Part shown: positions 63,022 to 64,000 of the stretch, piece after piece
Position numbering within the stretch: the stretch's first letter is position 1
Layout of the letters: every line of letters begins with the position of its first letter
From: Streptomyces chattanoogensis
Lineage (GTDB): Bacteria; Actinomycetota; Actinomycetes; Streptomycetales; Streptomycetaceae
Reading direction: 5' to 3'
NCBI RefSeq assembly: GCF_001294335.1
Contig: NZ_LGKG01000141.1
Location: 62,001-126,000, forward strand
Length of the DNA stretch: 64,000 bases
Program-made: the position numbers and the translations under genes
Notes under the pieces: model-generated
The model's input: the letters and a program-made list of their open reading frames with translations, nothing else
What the model was told of the DNA's origin: nothing
The model's database searches: none

Positions 63022-64000
63022 ATGTCGGCGGAAGCGAGTGCGCATGCGGCTGCTGGAGCCGCTGCGCATCAGGGCGCGGGAGCGGAACCGGTCCGACCGG
63101 GCCGGGCGTTGAGTGAGGGGGAGGGAGGTATGGGTGCGGTGAGTACGAGTTCGGGTTCGGGTGCGACGGGTGGGGCCGGGCCGATGCCCGCATGGGCTCC
63201 GGAGACGGCGACGGCTCCGGTTTCTCTGGAGAAGCCGGCTGCTCCGGCAGCGCGGCAGGCCCCCATGGAGCCGACGTCTGCCGGGCAAGCCGCTCTACGG
63301 CAGGCCGCCGCAGTGCAGGCCCCCGCAGCGCAAGAGCCCATTCCCCACATCCCCGCCACGCACATCCTCGGTGCGCAGGCCCCCGCTGCGCAGCCCCAGG
63401 CCCCGGTGTCCCAGGCCGCGCCGCCCCCGGGACCGCCCGCCCCCGCCGCCCCGCCTCCTGCCCAGGCGGCCCCCGCCACCGCCCCGTCGGCACCCGTGCC
63501 GACCGCCTTCGTGCCGACGGCCTCCGTCCCCTCGGTGCCCGCTCCCGCCCCGTCGGCCCCCGCCCCCGGCCGCTACGGCCGTTCCGGTGTGCCGGCGCGT
63601 ACCCCCGTCTCCGTCCCCCTGCTGCCGCCCGAGCTGGCCGCCGGGCAGCCCAAGCCGCGGCGCGGCGACCCGCTGGCCCGGCGGGCCGGGCGGGCGCTGC
63701 GGCGGGTGTTCGCGTCGTCCCCGGCCGCCGAGACGGCGGCCGTCACCCAGGCCGCCTCCGCCATTCAGCAGCCCGTGACCACCGGCCGCCAGATCGCCGT
63801 GTCCAGCATCCGCGGCGGCGCGGGCAAGTCCACCGTCGCCGCCCTCCTGGCACTCACCTACGCGCACTACCGCTCCGACCCGGTGCTCGCCGTCGAGGCC
63901 GATCCCGCGCTCGGCACACTGCCGCACCGCCTCGGTGCGCGGGAGGTGCGCTGGTCGGGCAGCGATCTGGCCCAGATCGTCGACCCGTCGATGCTGATCA
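63022..64000 (+). CDS. MinD/ParA-like ATPase with Pro/Ala-rich N-terminus (EspI-like), partial
   Basis: An open frame running off the window end (at least 326 codons). The first ~250 residues are Ala/Pro/Gly/Gln-rich and disordered, with PAAPPPAQAAPATAPSAPVP-like repeats. From about residue 255 a P-loop domain begins: QIAVSSIRGGAGKSTVAALL, a deviant Walker A (Arg in place of the first Lys of KGGxGKS), then VLAVEADPALGTLPHRLG. Long Pro-rich MinD-like ATPases of this sort occur in ESX loci (EspI) of actinobacteria. Start ATG 63022 has GGAGGG 3-4 nt upstream; later ATG/GTG starts at 63130 or 63139 have GGGAGG too close or at fair spacing. In operon with the EccD-like gene. Confidence 0.75.
   Translation, partial: MSAEASAHAAAGAAAHQGAGAEPVRPGRALSEGEGGMGAVSTSSGSGATGGAGPMPAWAPETATAPVSLEKPAAPAARQAPMEPTSAGQAALRQAAAVQAPAAQEPIPHIPATHILGAQAPAAQPQAPVSQAAPPPGPPAPAAPPPAQAAPATAPSAPVPTAFVPTASVPSVPAPAPSAPAPGRYGRSGVPARTPVSVPLLPPELAAGQPKPRRGDPLARRAGRALRRVFASSPAAETAAVTQAASAIQQPVTTGRQIAVSSIRGGAGKSTVAALLALTYAHYRSDPVLAVEADPALGTLPHRLGAREVRWSGSDLAQIVDPSMLI

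Overview
The window is chromosomal DNA from a high-GC actinomycete, almost certainly a Streptomyces or close relative. The evidence is third-codon-position GC bias throughout, frequent GTG/TTG starts, GGAGG-type ribosome sites, several leaderless promoters (TAnnnT 6-7 nt before the start), a WhiJ/AbaA-type XRE-DUF397 cassette, a Rex-type operator and the full set of Streptomyces-like core genes. I see no rRNA, tRNA, CRISPR array, insertion sequence or prophage. Species cannot be named from the sequence.

The theme is menaquinone-based respiration. Three futalosine-pathway enzymes for menaquinone are present: mqnE (12-1175), mqnA (13347-14243) and mqnC (17505-18704). They are joined by the demethylmenaquinone methyltransferase menG (19607-20305), a geranylgeranyl-reductase-type flavoprotein likely to saturate the menaquinone tail (23513-24826) and a polyprenyl diphosphate synthase likely to make the tail (47755-48768). 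Between them lies a complete 14-gene complex I operon, nuoA-nuoN (28216-44384), with most junctions overlapping and a Rex-like redox operator at its promoter. korA/korB (2-oxoglutarate:ferredoxin oxidoreductase) and a QOR2-like quinone reductase follow at 53.6-57.8 kb.

Region by region: 0-10 kb holds mqnE, a GNAT protein, a DAACS transporter behind a Cys-rich leader peptide, a TetR regulator whose 21-bp operator recurs before a long-chain acyl-CoA synthetase gene, and a secreted serine hydrolase. 9.9-12.6 kb is an accessory patch with a WhiJ-like regulator, a DUF397 protein and decayed genes. 12.8-26.6 kb carries a cold-shock gene with an attenuator-like leader, the mqn/men genes, a PASTA-less Ser/Thr kinase, a large membrane protein and a HTH/coiled-coil protein ending in a trypsin-like fold that has lost its catalytic triad. 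26.6-44.4 kb is an NlpC/P60 hydrolase, a long regulatory intergenic region and nuo. 44.4-57.8 kb holds a lipoprotein, fumarylacetoacetase, the prenyl synthase, a LolA-like protein with an ABC exporter, a RarD-type permease, the quinone reductase behind a perfect 14-bp inverted repeat, and korAB. 58-64 kb holds one NarL-type response regulator with two tandem paralogous sensor kinases, then an EccD-like membrane protein and a MinD/EspI-like ATPase (cut by the window end) that look like part of a type VII secretion locus.

The points most worth a second look are the pseudoprotease (25199-26572), the repeated operators (TetR/acyl-CoA synthetase; GTGGGG-type repeat before both kinases), the leader peptide before the transporter, the catalytic-domain-less amidohydrolase relative behind mqnC, the GATCAC cluster upstream of nuoA, and an 87-nt identical block shared by the two kinases.
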